Under the pieces are notes generated by a model. That model saw nothing but the letters and a program-made list of their open reading frames with translations. It was not told the DNA's origin and made no database searches. The position numbers and the translations under genes were made by a program. A stretch of 35,506 nucleotides of DNA from a virus, in the IMG/VR virus record IMGVR_UViG_3300005841_000023, positions 1 to 35,506 of that record. One strand, given 5' to 3'. This document shows, piece by piece, positions 5,787-11,088 of the stretch; the first letter of the stretch is position 1, and each line of letters opens with the position of its first letter.

Positions 5787-6161
5787 ATGAACTTCGACAA
5801 AGCACTTAAAGAAATGATGAATGGAAAAAAGATCCGTCGTAAAGAGTGGGTGCCTTTAACTCATTTACGTTATATGAACGGTGCAGTGGTAGCCTTCCAA
5901 GGGGAATATAAAGCCTTTTATGAAGATGCTAATATTCTCATTTCTACGGGGTGGCGCACTATTGATGGTGATGGAACCGAGATGAGTTTTGTCGAAGCCA
6001 TTGAAGAATTAAAAGCTAAAAAATGCATCACCAATAATGATATGGGTGAATCTTTTATGTTTATCGATAAAGATCAATTGGCAACTTGCACGCCAGTGCA
6101 ATTTGAATTTATGCCAACTTGGAAATGTTTAAATTCTAATGATTGGGAAATATTAAAGTGA
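5787..6161 (+). CDS. DUF2829 protein (Thoeris anti-defence Tad2 family)
   Basis: This 124-residue protein opens MNFDKALKEMMNGKKIRRKE, the typical DUF2829 start (F-x-x-AL...M..GKK..R..W). It ends NSNDWEILK, matching the family's closing DW motif. Some family members (Tad2) bind the cyclic ADP-ribose-type signals made by Thoeris ThsB and so block that defence. Residues 65-80 (MSFVEAIEELKAKKCI) look like a second, degenerate copy of the opening motif, so this version is longer than the minimal protein. The ribosome site AAGGA lies a few bases after the structured RNA. Anti-Thoeris activity is an inference from family membership. Confidence 0.72.
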   Translation: MNFDKALKEMMNGKKIRRKEWVPLTHLRYMNGAVVAFQGEYKAFYEDANILISTGWRTIDGDGTEMSFVEAIEELKAKKCITNNDMGESFMFIDKDQLATCTPVQFEFMPTWKCLNSNDWEILK

Positions 6162-6208
6162 TTACATTTATTCTTTTATTTATTTTTTATCTACTTGTGG
6201 CGGATTAA
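6158..6208 (+). CDS. Possible 16-residue hydrophobic peptide
   Basis: A GTG overlapping the DUF2829 stop (GTGA) opens a 16-codon frame, MITFILLFIFYLLVAD, which is almost wholly a membrane-spanning stretch. The next gene's ribosome site lies at its end, so it may act as a coupling leader. The start is weak and the frame may be fortuitous. Confidence 0.3.
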   Translation: MITFILLFIFYLLVAD

Positions 6209-6211
6209 TAT

Positions 6212-6472
6212 ATGAGCGAATGGATAAGTGTTAAAGATGAATTACCACCATTAAGCACATCTGTTCTATGTTGGGTAAAAAATCATTGTCAATTTATATC
6301 TGTTGTTTTATCCAGAGAATTAACAACTCATGATGGCTTATATTCTTGGGTAGCTACATTTGCATTTAAACATAATATAGAAGGAATGGAAGGATATAAA
6401 GAACCTATATTTCCATCGGTAGATCAATCGATGATTACTCACTGGATGCCACTTCCGGAGCCGCCTAAATGA
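6212..6472 (+). CDS. DUF551 protein, copy 1
   Basis: This 86-residue protein begins MSEWISVKDELPPLSTSVLC and ends ITHWMPLPEPPK. Both ends are diagnostic of DUF551, a family common in phages and prophages and of unknown function. The middle carries a beta-rich variable part. Its last four bases overlap the start of copy 2 (ATGA), so the two are translationally coupled. Confidence 0.82.
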   Translation: MSEWISVKDELPPLSTSVLCWVKNHCQFISVVLSRELTTHDGLYSWVATFAFKHNIEGMEGYKEPIFPSVDQSMITHWMPLPEPPK

Positions 6473-6654
6473 CTCAGTGGATAAGCGTTCACTCTGCCTT
6501 ACCCTTACAGGGTAGCTTTGTAAGCGTTAAAATACATTGTTTATTTAGCGCTCAAGTAGATTGTTATTTTGTTAAAAAGTATTTTGTTGTATGTGGCGAG
6601 AATATAAGTAAATGGGTAACCCACTGGATGCCATTAGCGGATAAAGCAGTATGA
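6469..6654 (+). CDS. DUF551 protein, copy 2 (short)
   Basis: This 61-residue protein begins MTQWISVHSALPLQGSFVSV and ends WVTHWMPLADKAV, so both DUF551 signatures are present with a shorter centre than in copy 1. ATGA overlaps join it to the genes on both sides. It looks like a tandem duplicate that has diverged from copy 1. Confidence 0.78.
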   Translation: MTQWISVHSALPLQGSFVSVKIHCLFSAQVDCYFVKKYFVVCGENISKWVTHWMPLADKAV

Positions 6655-7145
6655 ATTTAGAATCACAAATATGCTCGCTTGAATTGGCGAAACGATTAAA
6701 AGAGTTGCATGTTAAACAAGAGAGTTTGTTTTTTCATATAAATGTTATTGGCGATTGGAATATTACCGCAAATATAACAGAAAAAGATAAAATGTATTTA
6801 AATCATTTAACGTATGATATTTTTCCATTGACTGATATTTACTCAGCCTTCACCGTCTCTGAACTATTTACCTTATTACCTCATCGCATAACACTAAAAG
6901 AAGGCGAACCATTTAATTCATTCCGATTACGAGTCGAAAAAGGTATATGGTGCCTCGAGAATAAAGATGTTGGTTTTGAAAATATTAAATATTCTAATTT
7001 TTATTCAGTTAATTATTACTGTGATACGACAGACCAAACATTAGAATGGCAATTTAATGCCCTTATGAAAAATATCACTGATGAAAATTGCGCTAATGCG
7101 TTAGCCAAAATGCTGGCTCATCTTATTGAGAAAGAGATGGTTTAA
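6651..7145 (+). CDS. Conserved phage protein of unknown function
   Basis: This 164-residue protein contains QICSLELAKRLKELHVKQES near the N-terminus, YSAFTVSELFTLLPHRI in the middle, VNYYCDTT near residue 125 and NALAKMLAHLIEKEMV at the end. I recognise this set as a recurrent phage family that I cannot link to a function. It is cytoplasmic, with no signal or membrane segment. The start is coupled to DUF551 copy 2 by an ATGA overlap. Confidence 0.75.
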   Translation: MNLESQICSLELAKRLKELHVKQESLFFHINVIGDWNITANITEKDKMYLNHLTYDIFPLTDIYSAFTVSELFTLLPHRITLKEGEPFNSFRLRVEKGIWCLENKDVGFENIKYSNFYSVNYYCDTTDQTLEWQFNALMKNITDENCANALAKMLAHLIEKEMV

Positions 7146-7146
7146 T

Positions 7147-7500
7147 ATGATTAAAGATTGGTGCGGAACATATTATTTAGATGAAAATAAAAATGCTATT
7201 CCCTGTTCAACAGAAGATTGGGCAAAACAAATTGAAGAAATGAAAAAAAATAAAACCAAACATGTTGGATATGAAAAGATTGATGGAAAAAGAATATCAA
7301 CAGTATGGGTTGGGTTGGATCATCAATGGGATGATAATGGGCAACCACTTATTTACGAAACAATGGTTTTTGATGGAGAAGCTTATGATATTTATTGTCA
7401 AAGATATTCCACTTGGCAAGAAGCAGAAGAAGGTCATAAGAAGGCTATTCAATGGGTAAAGGATGGATGTAAAGAGGAGGAAGAAGAAATAAATGAATGA
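7147..7500 (+). CDS. Conserved phage protein with VGLDHQW and YSTWQEAEEGHKKA motifs
   Basis: This 117-residue protein contains GTYYLDENKNAIPC at the start, STVWVGLDHQWDDNGQPLIY in the centre, ETMVFDGE and then RYSTWQEAEEGHKKAI. These are the marks of a widespread phage and prophage family of unknown function. I place the start at ATG 7147, just after the stop of the previous gene; an in-frame ATG at 7126 would give seven more residues but overlaps that gene. The acidic end overlaps DUF551 copy 3 by eight bases. Confidence 0.75.
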   Translation: MIKDWCGTYYLDENKNAIPCSTEDWAKQIEEMKKNKTKHVGYEKIDGKRISTVWVGLDHQWDDNGQPLIYETMVFDGEAYDIYCQRYSTWQEAEEGHKKAIQWVKDGCKEEEEEINE

Positions 7501-7741
7501 ATGGATACCAATAGATAAAAAATTACCTCGTCATGCAACGCATGTATTAGTTGTGACAAACAGAGGTGCGCAAGCGGTTGTTATTTTTATTGATAACAAA
7601 ATCGCAATGAACGAATTAAGAATGAAGGGTGTCGATGTTCCTAAATCTGAAGATGTAGGATTTTCATTTTGTTCACAAGAAAAGAATGGCGAGACTTTAA
7701 ATGGCGTAACGCATTGGATGTATTTACCGAGAGCCCCCTAA
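7493..7741 (+). CDS. DUF551 protein, copy 3
   Basis: This 82-residue protein begins MNEWIPIDKKLPRHATHVLV and ends VTHWMYLPRAP, where the usual MPLP is MYLP. GGAGGAAGAAG at the end of the previous gene provides the ribosome site. It is separated from copies 1 and 2 by two unrelated genes, and its centre differs from theirs. It ends in a TAATG overlap with the next gene. Confidence 0.78.
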   Translation: MNEWIPIDKKLPRHATHVLVVTNRGAQAVVIFIDNKIAMNELRMKGVDVPKSEDVGFSFCSQEKNGETLNGVTHWMYLPRAP

Positions 7742-7923
7742 TGACAGAAGAAGAAATAAATAAAATTATAGGTAAAAATCAAGAGCTATTATTATTGTTA
7801 GGCTATGCAATGTCACAAATATTTAAGTTTGAGAAACTAATTGAAAAAGAAAAATACGATTGGTTGCTTGAAGCAGTTAATAATGTTGTTTATTTGGATA
7901 AACCACTACCACCTAAACCATAG
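7741..7923 (+). CDS. Small helical protein of unknown function
   Basis: This 60-residue protein begins MTEEEINKIIGKNQELLLLL, is predicted mostly helical and ends YLDKPLPPKP. The start overlaps the stop of DUF551 copy 3 (TAATG), which favours this ATG over an upstream alternative inside that gene. I recognise no family. Confidence 0.65.
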   Translation: MTEEEINKIIGKNQELLLLLGYAMSQIFKFEKLIEKEKYDWLLEAVNNVVYLDKPLPPKP

Positions 7924-7937
7924 ATAAGGAGATCAAT

Positions 7938-8111
7938 ATGTCAGACATAAAGCCAGAACATGATCATTTATTTGAAGAAGGATTGAAGTTACTAGATGAT
8001 GCCCTTGGTATATTCATGAATCTTGAAAGCCCTCATGGTAAAGCCATATCAAATGCATTGCATGGTGCATTAGTATTGGGTGAAATGATACATGAAGCGA
8101 TTAAGAAATAA
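7938..8111 (+). CDS. Small protein of unknown function before the tRNA elements
   Basis: This 57-residue, largely helical protein begins MSDIKPEHDHLFEEGLKLLD and ends GEMIHEAIKK. A strong AAGGAG ribosome site precedes the ATG at 7938. The stop lies seven bases before the tRNA-like cloverleaf. No domain is recognised. Confidence 0.65.
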   Translation: MSDIKPEHDHLFEEGLKLLDDALGIFMNLESPHGKAISNALHGALVLGEMIHEAIKK

Positions 8112-8117
8112 GGTTTA

Positions 8118-8196
8118 TGGCAATAGCGTCTTATCACGCGGATGAGAAAGTTACCAACTAACTTAGATGACGTTTGGTCAATCCAAACTATTGCCG
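8118..8196 (+). ncRNA. tRNA-like cloverleaf with non-canonical loops
   Basis: GGCAATA (8119-8125) and TATTGCC (8189-8195) form a perfect 7-bp acceptor-like stem. Three hairpins lie inside: a 7-bp D-side hairpin (8129-8135 with 8141-8147, one G-U), an anticodon-side hairpin AAGTT/AACTT (8148-8152, 8160-8164) with loop ACCAACT, and a T-side hairpin GTTTG/CAAAC (8172-8176, 8184-8188) with loop GTCAATC. The T-side hairpin abuts the acceptor strand exactly as in tRNA. Against a working tRNA: base 33 is C rather than T, base 37 is C, base 54 is G, and there is no CCA end. If decoded as a tRNA, the anticodon would be CAA (Leu). It stands eight bases before tRNA-Gln. Confidence 0.55.
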
Positions 8197-8203
8197 GACA
8201 TAT

Positions 8204-8278
8204 TGAGGGATCTTCTAATGGTAGGAAAGCTGACTTTGACTCAGCGAATGATTGGTTCGATTCCATCTCCCTCAACCA
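8204..8278 (+). tRNA. tRNA-Gln, anticodon UUG, CCA encoded
   Basis: This 75-base cloverleaf has a TGAGGGA/TCCCTCA acceptor, a D-arm TTCT/GGAA with loop AATGGTA, an anticodon arm GCTGA/TCAGC with loop CTTTGAC (anticodon TTG at 8236-8238) and a T-loop TTCGATT, then discriminator A and CCA. The opening T with TC at positions 8-9 is typical of bacterial tRNA-Gln. One oddity is that the T-stem needs a bulged T (GATTGG facing CCATC). It would read CAA, the glutamine codon favoured by AT-rich phage genes. Confidence 0.88.
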
Positions 8279-8295
8279 ATCAATAAGGAGAAAGA

Positions 8296-8460
8296 ATGAA
8301 AGTGATAGTTGAACTGAATGAAAATGTTTCTATTGAGAATAATCCTAAGATTGAAGAAGAAGTGATTATTCGATTTAATGTCGATGGCCAGGGAAGTGCT
8401 TATGGATCATGCAGAATAGAAGATCTCAAACTCGCATTAAGAAAGTTGACTGCGAAATGA
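8296..8460 (+). CDS. Small protein of unknown function after tRNA-Gln
   Basis: This 54-residue protein begins MKVIVELNENVSIENNPKIE and contains VIIRFNVDGQGSAYGSCRIE, which suggests a small beta fold. A strong AAGGAG ribosome site precedes the ATG at 8296. It overlaps the next gene by four bases (ATGA). I recognise no family. Confidence 0.65.
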   Translation: MKVIVELNENVSIENNPKIEEEVIIRFNVDGQGSAYGSCRIEDLKLALRKLTAK

Positions 8461-8606
8461 CCGAACATCCAATCTGCCGAGAATGCGGAAAAGAAATATG
8501 GGGAATATCTCATATTCAATTTACGATTGGTGTTGAATTACCGACACTTTTACATTCTGTTTGCTATGAAATATTACTTGAAAATGCCGGAAGAGATAAA
8601 GAATGA
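8457..8606 (+). CDS. Small CxxC protein
   Basis: This 49-residue protein opens MTEHPICRECGKEIWG, with a CxxC knuckle and a further Cys at about residue 36 (LHSVCYE), so a half zinc ribbon is possible. The start is the ATGA overlap with the previous gene. It ends in another ATGA overlap with the next gene. The function is unknown. Confidence 0.6.
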   Translation: MTEHPICRECGKEIWGISHIQFTIGVELPTLLHSVCYEILLENAGRDKE

Positions 8607-8788
8607 GCAGTGAATTATTTAAATATTTAGCTCAAAAACCTATTAAGATAAATAGAGACGATATTGAGCAAGCATTATCTTGGTATTCAAGATTGTCTTT
8701 CGCCGATACCACGCAAAAAGATACAGAATCATTTAATAGATTATTAAATATTACTTTAAAAATGAGAGCATTAGGAATCGATGAATAA
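8603..8788 (+). CDS. Small helical protein of unknown function
   Basis: This 61-residue protein begins MSSELFKYLAQKPIKINRDD and continues with helical sequence ending LKMRALGIDE. It has no cysteines, signal or membrane segment. It is coupled by overlaps to both neighbours (ATGA at its start, TAATG at its end). No family is recognised. Confidence 0.62.
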   Translation: MSSELFKYLAQKPIKINRDDIEQALSWYSRLSFADTTQKDTESFNRLLNITLKMRALGIDE

Positions 8789-8997
8789 TGAAAAAATTAA
8801 TCTTACTATTTTTGTTATCAAGTAACTGTTTTGCATCATCATGGGAATGTATTGCGAGAGCTGTTGGTTTTTGCCATACATGGCGAATGGAAGTACCTGC
8901 CGGATGGATTGTTTCAGGTGATAATAGTTCCGGCGGTGGAGAGCATGGTTATGCAATGATTTTTGTGCCTGATCCTGGCCATCTTTGGAGAAATTAA
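8788..8997 (+). CDS. Exported small phage protein with VPDPGHLW end
   Basis: This 69-residue protein has a clear signal peptide, MKKLILLFLLSSNCFA, with likely cleavage after the FA. The mature part, beginning SSWECIARAVG, has two cysteines that could form a disulfide in the periplasm. The end (MIFVPDPGHLWRN), together with the VPAGW segment, is a motif of short phage proteins of unknown function. It is followed directly by a second exported protein. A role in the envelope during infection, such as superinfection exclusion, is possible. Confidence 0.72.
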   Translation: MKKLILLFLLSSNCFASSWECIARAVGFCHTWRMEVPAGWIVSGDNSSGGGEHGYAMIFVPDPGHLWRN

Positions 8998-9405
8998 ATG
9001 TTAATAAGAAAAACCATAGTTACAATTTTAAGCTTAACTGTTATTAATGCTCACGCCGATCAAATCCTTTTATCAGCCGTTGGACAAAATGTTGAGGGTT
9101 GCAAAGTCGATCATCGCTGCGATATTAAAGGATCACATGATATTCAAATCATAAATGAATCGAATAAACCACAATCTTACAAGTATCATTATACGATTTG
9201 CGCATTGAAATATACGTATAGAACCAATTGTAACATTGCCGAAAATACAATTACTATTGCGCCCTATTCACAATGGAATAATCATTATGATAGTGAATCA
9301 AAACCAAGATTTTCAGTTGCTTCGCAATTTCATTACACCGTAGAAACAGAAGTGAGAGGATATGGAAAATCTGAGAATCAATATTCTATAAGAGTTAAAA
9401 ATTAA
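8998..9405 (+). CDS. Exported cysteine-containing protein of unknown function
   Basis: This 135-residue protein has an N-terminal signal, MLIRKTIVTILSLTVINAHA, with cleavage likely after AHA. The mature part is beta-rich with four cysteines (GCKVDHRCD, then TICALKY and TNCNI), which suggests disulfides and a periplasmic location. The start follows the previous stop without a gap. I recognise no family. Two exported proteins side by side in an early block suggest a small envelope-directed cargo pair. Confidence 0.7.
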   Translation: MLIRKTIVTILSLTVINAHADQILLSAVGQNVEGCKVDHRCDIKGSHDIQIINESNKPQSYKYHYTICALKYTYRTNCNIAENTITIAPYSQWNNHYDSESKPRFSVASQFHYTVETEVRGYGKSENQYSIRVKN

Positions 9406-9413
9406 GGATTAAT

Positions 9414-9500
9414 ATGCTACTAGCAATCGGTGCCTTTGCTTTATGTACAATACTAACTGTATTTGCTTGTTTATTTATGAAAGGTTGTAAAGATGATTGA
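9414..9500 (+). CDS. 28-residue membrane peptide
   Basis: MLLAIGAFALCTILTVFACL forms one membrane helix and is followed by a short charged tail (FMKGCKDD). AAGGA lies five bases before the ATG at 9414, and the gene overlaps the next by eight bases. The size is like tiny phage membrane peptides that modulate host envelope proteins. It is too small for a usual holin, though that cannot be excluded. Confidence 0.55.
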   Translation: MLLAIGAFALCTILTVFACLFMKGCKDD

Positions 9501-9756
9501 TACCATTATCGTTGTATTCTGCCCTCCTTTATCTTTATATAAAGAACAACCAGAAGATCAATCTAAATGTAGATTAGAAGATTGCCCGCATTGTAATGAA
9601 AAGATGTGGTTATCAGAGAAAAAAGAATATATTTTAAATAAAAATAAATTAAAAGAAGATCCTTTAGAAGAGGTTCTTGCTTGCTATATTTGTTTTGAAA
9701 AAATGGTTAGATCAAATCCTGAATATTGGAAAAATCATATAAGGGTAGATATCTAA
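9493..9756 (+). CDS. Zinc-ribbon-like phage protein
   Basis: This 87-residue protein contains CRLEDCPHCNEKMWLSEKK and later ACYICFEKM, giving CxxC pairs that probably bind zinc. The CPHCxEKMW-S-KK segment recurs in short phage proteins that I know only as hypothetical. The N-terminus is hydrophobic (MIDTIIVVFCPP) but too short for a confident membrane segment. Confidence 0.65.
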   Translation: MIDTIIVVFCPPLSLYKEQPEDQSKCRLEDCPHCNEKMWLSEKKEYILNKNKLKEDPLEEVLACYICFEKMVRSNPEYWKNHIRVDI

Positions 9757-9758
9757 AA

Positions 9759-9968
9759 ATGATTCAACAAGAATATAAAGTTAGACCAAAAAATCTTACT
9801 TACGCAAAAGTGTATAGCTATGCATTAGAGATGTTTGGTTATGATAAAGATAAGACAAATCATTGGTGGATGTCGCGGCAAAAAATATTAGGCGATAAAT
9901 CACCTTTTGAATTAGTGAAAATGGGACAAGGAAGAAAGTTAGTGAGATTGATTCAGAGGTGTAGATGA
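9759..9968 (+). CDS. Stand-alone MbcA/ParS/Xre antitoxin C-terminal-like domain
   Basis: This 69-residue protein has YALEMFGYDKDKTNHWWMSR and then KILGDKSPFELVKMGQGRKL, the pattern of the DUF2384 / MbcA-ParS toxin-binding domain (a W-rich helix, L-G-x-SP-x-E-L, then G-x-x-L). The DNA-binding half usual in Xre-type antitoxins is absent and no toxin gene lies beside it. The AAGGG upstream is fourteen bases from the ATG, a long spacing. Such a domain alone could neutralise a host RES or ParT-type toxin, or be a structural adaptor. The family call is by eye. Confidence 0.5.
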   Translation: MIQQEYKVRPKNLTYAKVYSYALEMFGYDKDKTNHWWMSRQKILGDKSPFELVKMGQGRKLVRLIQRCR

Positions 9969-10279
9969 AAAAAATATTTAAATATCCTATTCCCGTTACA
10001 GATTATTTCTCCGTACCAACTGATGATAAATTTGTTATTTCAATGCCAAACTATGCAAAAATTTTATGCGTTCAACTTCAAAAAGAAAAACCTTATATTT
10101 GGGCTTTGGTAGATGATGAAGAAAAATTAAGAAATAGACATTTTCGTATTGTTGGTACAGGCGAACTAATTTTGGAAAGTGAGGATCAATTAGATTTTGT
10201 TGATTATATCGGCACAATTCAAATGTTAGATGGCTCATTGGTATGGCATTTATTTGATTTTTATTATGACGAAGATTGA
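9965..10279 (+). CDS. DUF7352-like conserved phage protein
   Basis: This 104-residue protein begins MKKIFKYPIPVTDYFSVPTD and contains AKILCVQLQKEKPYIWALVD, FRIVGTGE and LVWHLFDF. These are the hallmarks of a small conserved phage family (DUF7352-like) of unknown function. ATGA couples it to the previous gene. It carries an unusual insert, TDDKFVISMPNY, near residue 20. Confidence 0.7.
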   Translation: MKKIFKYPIPVTDYFSVPTDDKFVISMPNYAKILCVQLQKEKPYIWALVDDEEKLRNRHFRIVGTGELILESEDQLDFVDYIGTIQMLDGSLVWHLFDFYYDED

Positions 10280-10289
10280 GGTTAAATAA

Positions 10290-10388
10290 GTGTCAACCAT
10301 ACTATATGTAGTGGTATGGTCATTCAAAAATAGAGTAAAGACATTTTTGCCTATACAATGGACAAAATGTACTGAGATTGGTCGATAA
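10290..10388 (+). CDS. Possible 32-residue hydrophobic peptide, GTG start
   Basis: GTG at 10290 has GAGG eight bases upstream and opens MSTILYVVVWSFKNRVKTFL, ending IQWTKCTEIGR. The first half is hydrophobic. It fills the 149-base gap between the DUF7352-like gene and the CxxC gene at 10429. The frame overlaps an inverted repeat (ACCATAC and GTATGGT), so the stretch may instead be regulatory. Confidence 0.38.
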   Translation: MSTILYVVVWSFKNRVKTFLPIQWTKCTEIGR

Positions 10389-10393
10389 TTTGA

Positions 10394-10413
10394 CCGGTAA
10401 TGTTTATTACCGG
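10394..10413 (+). promoter_or_regulatory. Hairpin just upstream of the CxxC protein gene
   Basis: CCGGTAAT and ATTACCGG form a perfect 8-bp stem with loop GTTT, followed by ATTTTAG and then the AGAGGA ribosome site of the next gene. The T-run is short, so a weak terminator or a translation-control hairpin are both possible. Confidence 0.5.
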
Positions 10414-10428
10414 ATTTTAGAGGATAAT

Positions 10429-10632
10429 ATGCCTTTTATTAATAAAGAATGCCATAACTGCGGTAAGTCTGATAAACCTGTTTATGAACGCTATCAATGT
10501 GTATCAGGCTCTGTAATGAAATTTAAGATTGAGGAAATAGATAAAAAATTTTTTAGTATAAAGCCAGCAAATATGGAATATTGGTGTATAGATTGTTACA
10601 GGATAGAGAATGTGAAAATGGAGATACTTTGA
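10429..10632 (+). CDS. Small two-knuckle zinc protein
   Basis: This 67-residue protein begins MPFINKECHNCGKSDKPVYE and has a second CxxC near residue 55 (YWCIDCYR), so the pair can hold one zinc. I chose ATG 10429 because AGAGGA lies four bases before it; an upstream TTG reading would run through the hairpin. It is coupled to the next gene by a TGATG overlap. The function is unknown. Confidence 0.65.
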   Translation: MPFINKECHNCGKSDKPVYERYQCVSGSVMKFKIEEIDKKFFSIKPANMEYWCIDCYRIENVKMEIL

Positions 10633-10799
10633 TGCCCGTCATCTTAGGTAAAAGTCGCCCTCTTGTTCCTAGAGGAGTGAAGGTCATAAAACCTATCAGT
10701 GAAACTGAGAAGAAATGTACTGCTTTGGTGACTGAGATTGCCAAATCTTTTGGGCTTCAATCTAAAAAGATGAAACCCAAGAAGATTATATTTCGTTAA
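10632..10799 (+). CDS. Small basic protein, last rightward gene
   Basis: This 55-residue protein begins MPVILGKSRPLVPRGVKVIK and ends MKPKKIIFR, so it is strongly basic at both ends and may bind nucleic acid. The start overlaps the previous stop (TGATG). Its stop codon overlaps the stop of the convergent gene at 10796 within a single TTAA. Confidence 0.6.
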   Translation: MPVILGKSRPLVPRGVKVIKPISETEKKCTALVTEIAKSFGLQSKKMKPKKIIFR

Positions 10800-11062
10800 T
10801 AGATGGTATCAGTTGAAACAGGAATTTCTTTTGATTCAAGCGCAATAATATGCATTTGAGCTTCTTTCGCTGCTTCTAATTCTTTTTTCAATGCCGCAAT
10901 TTCTTCTACATGCTTATTGCATTGCTCAATCAATTTTCGGACTGAATCATCTCTTAAGATAAGTTGCTTTTTGCATTCATGTAATTCTTTAATAGAGGAC
11001 ATATACATTTGATCTAATGCAATCTTTTCTGCGATTAAATTGTCAATTTCTTGTTGAGTCAT
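10796..11062 (-). CDS. Coiled-coil protein, last gene of the late block
   Basis: This 88-residue protein begins MTQQEIDNLIAEKIALDQMY and is rich in E, K, L and A in a heptad-like pattern to about residue 70 (AALKKELEAAKEAQMHIIAL). The ribosome site is AAGGG. It lies directly downstream of the fibre genes and may be a fibre chaperone or a small virion protein. I recognise no family. Its end overlaps the convergent rightward gene by four bases. Confidence 0.65.
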   Translation of the reverse strand: MTQQEIDNLIAEKIALDQMYMSSIKELHECKKQLILRDDSVRKLIEQCNKHVEEIAALKKELEAAKEAQMHIIALESKEIPVSTDTIY

Positions 11063-11088
11063 TTGTTAATCCCTTAAAAAAATTATCA

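Noticed and set aside
8033-8275. 80-codon minus-strand frame over the tRNA region
   Set aside because: It lies antisense to a good small gene and the tRNA-Gln, and its sequence is simply the complement of structured RNA.
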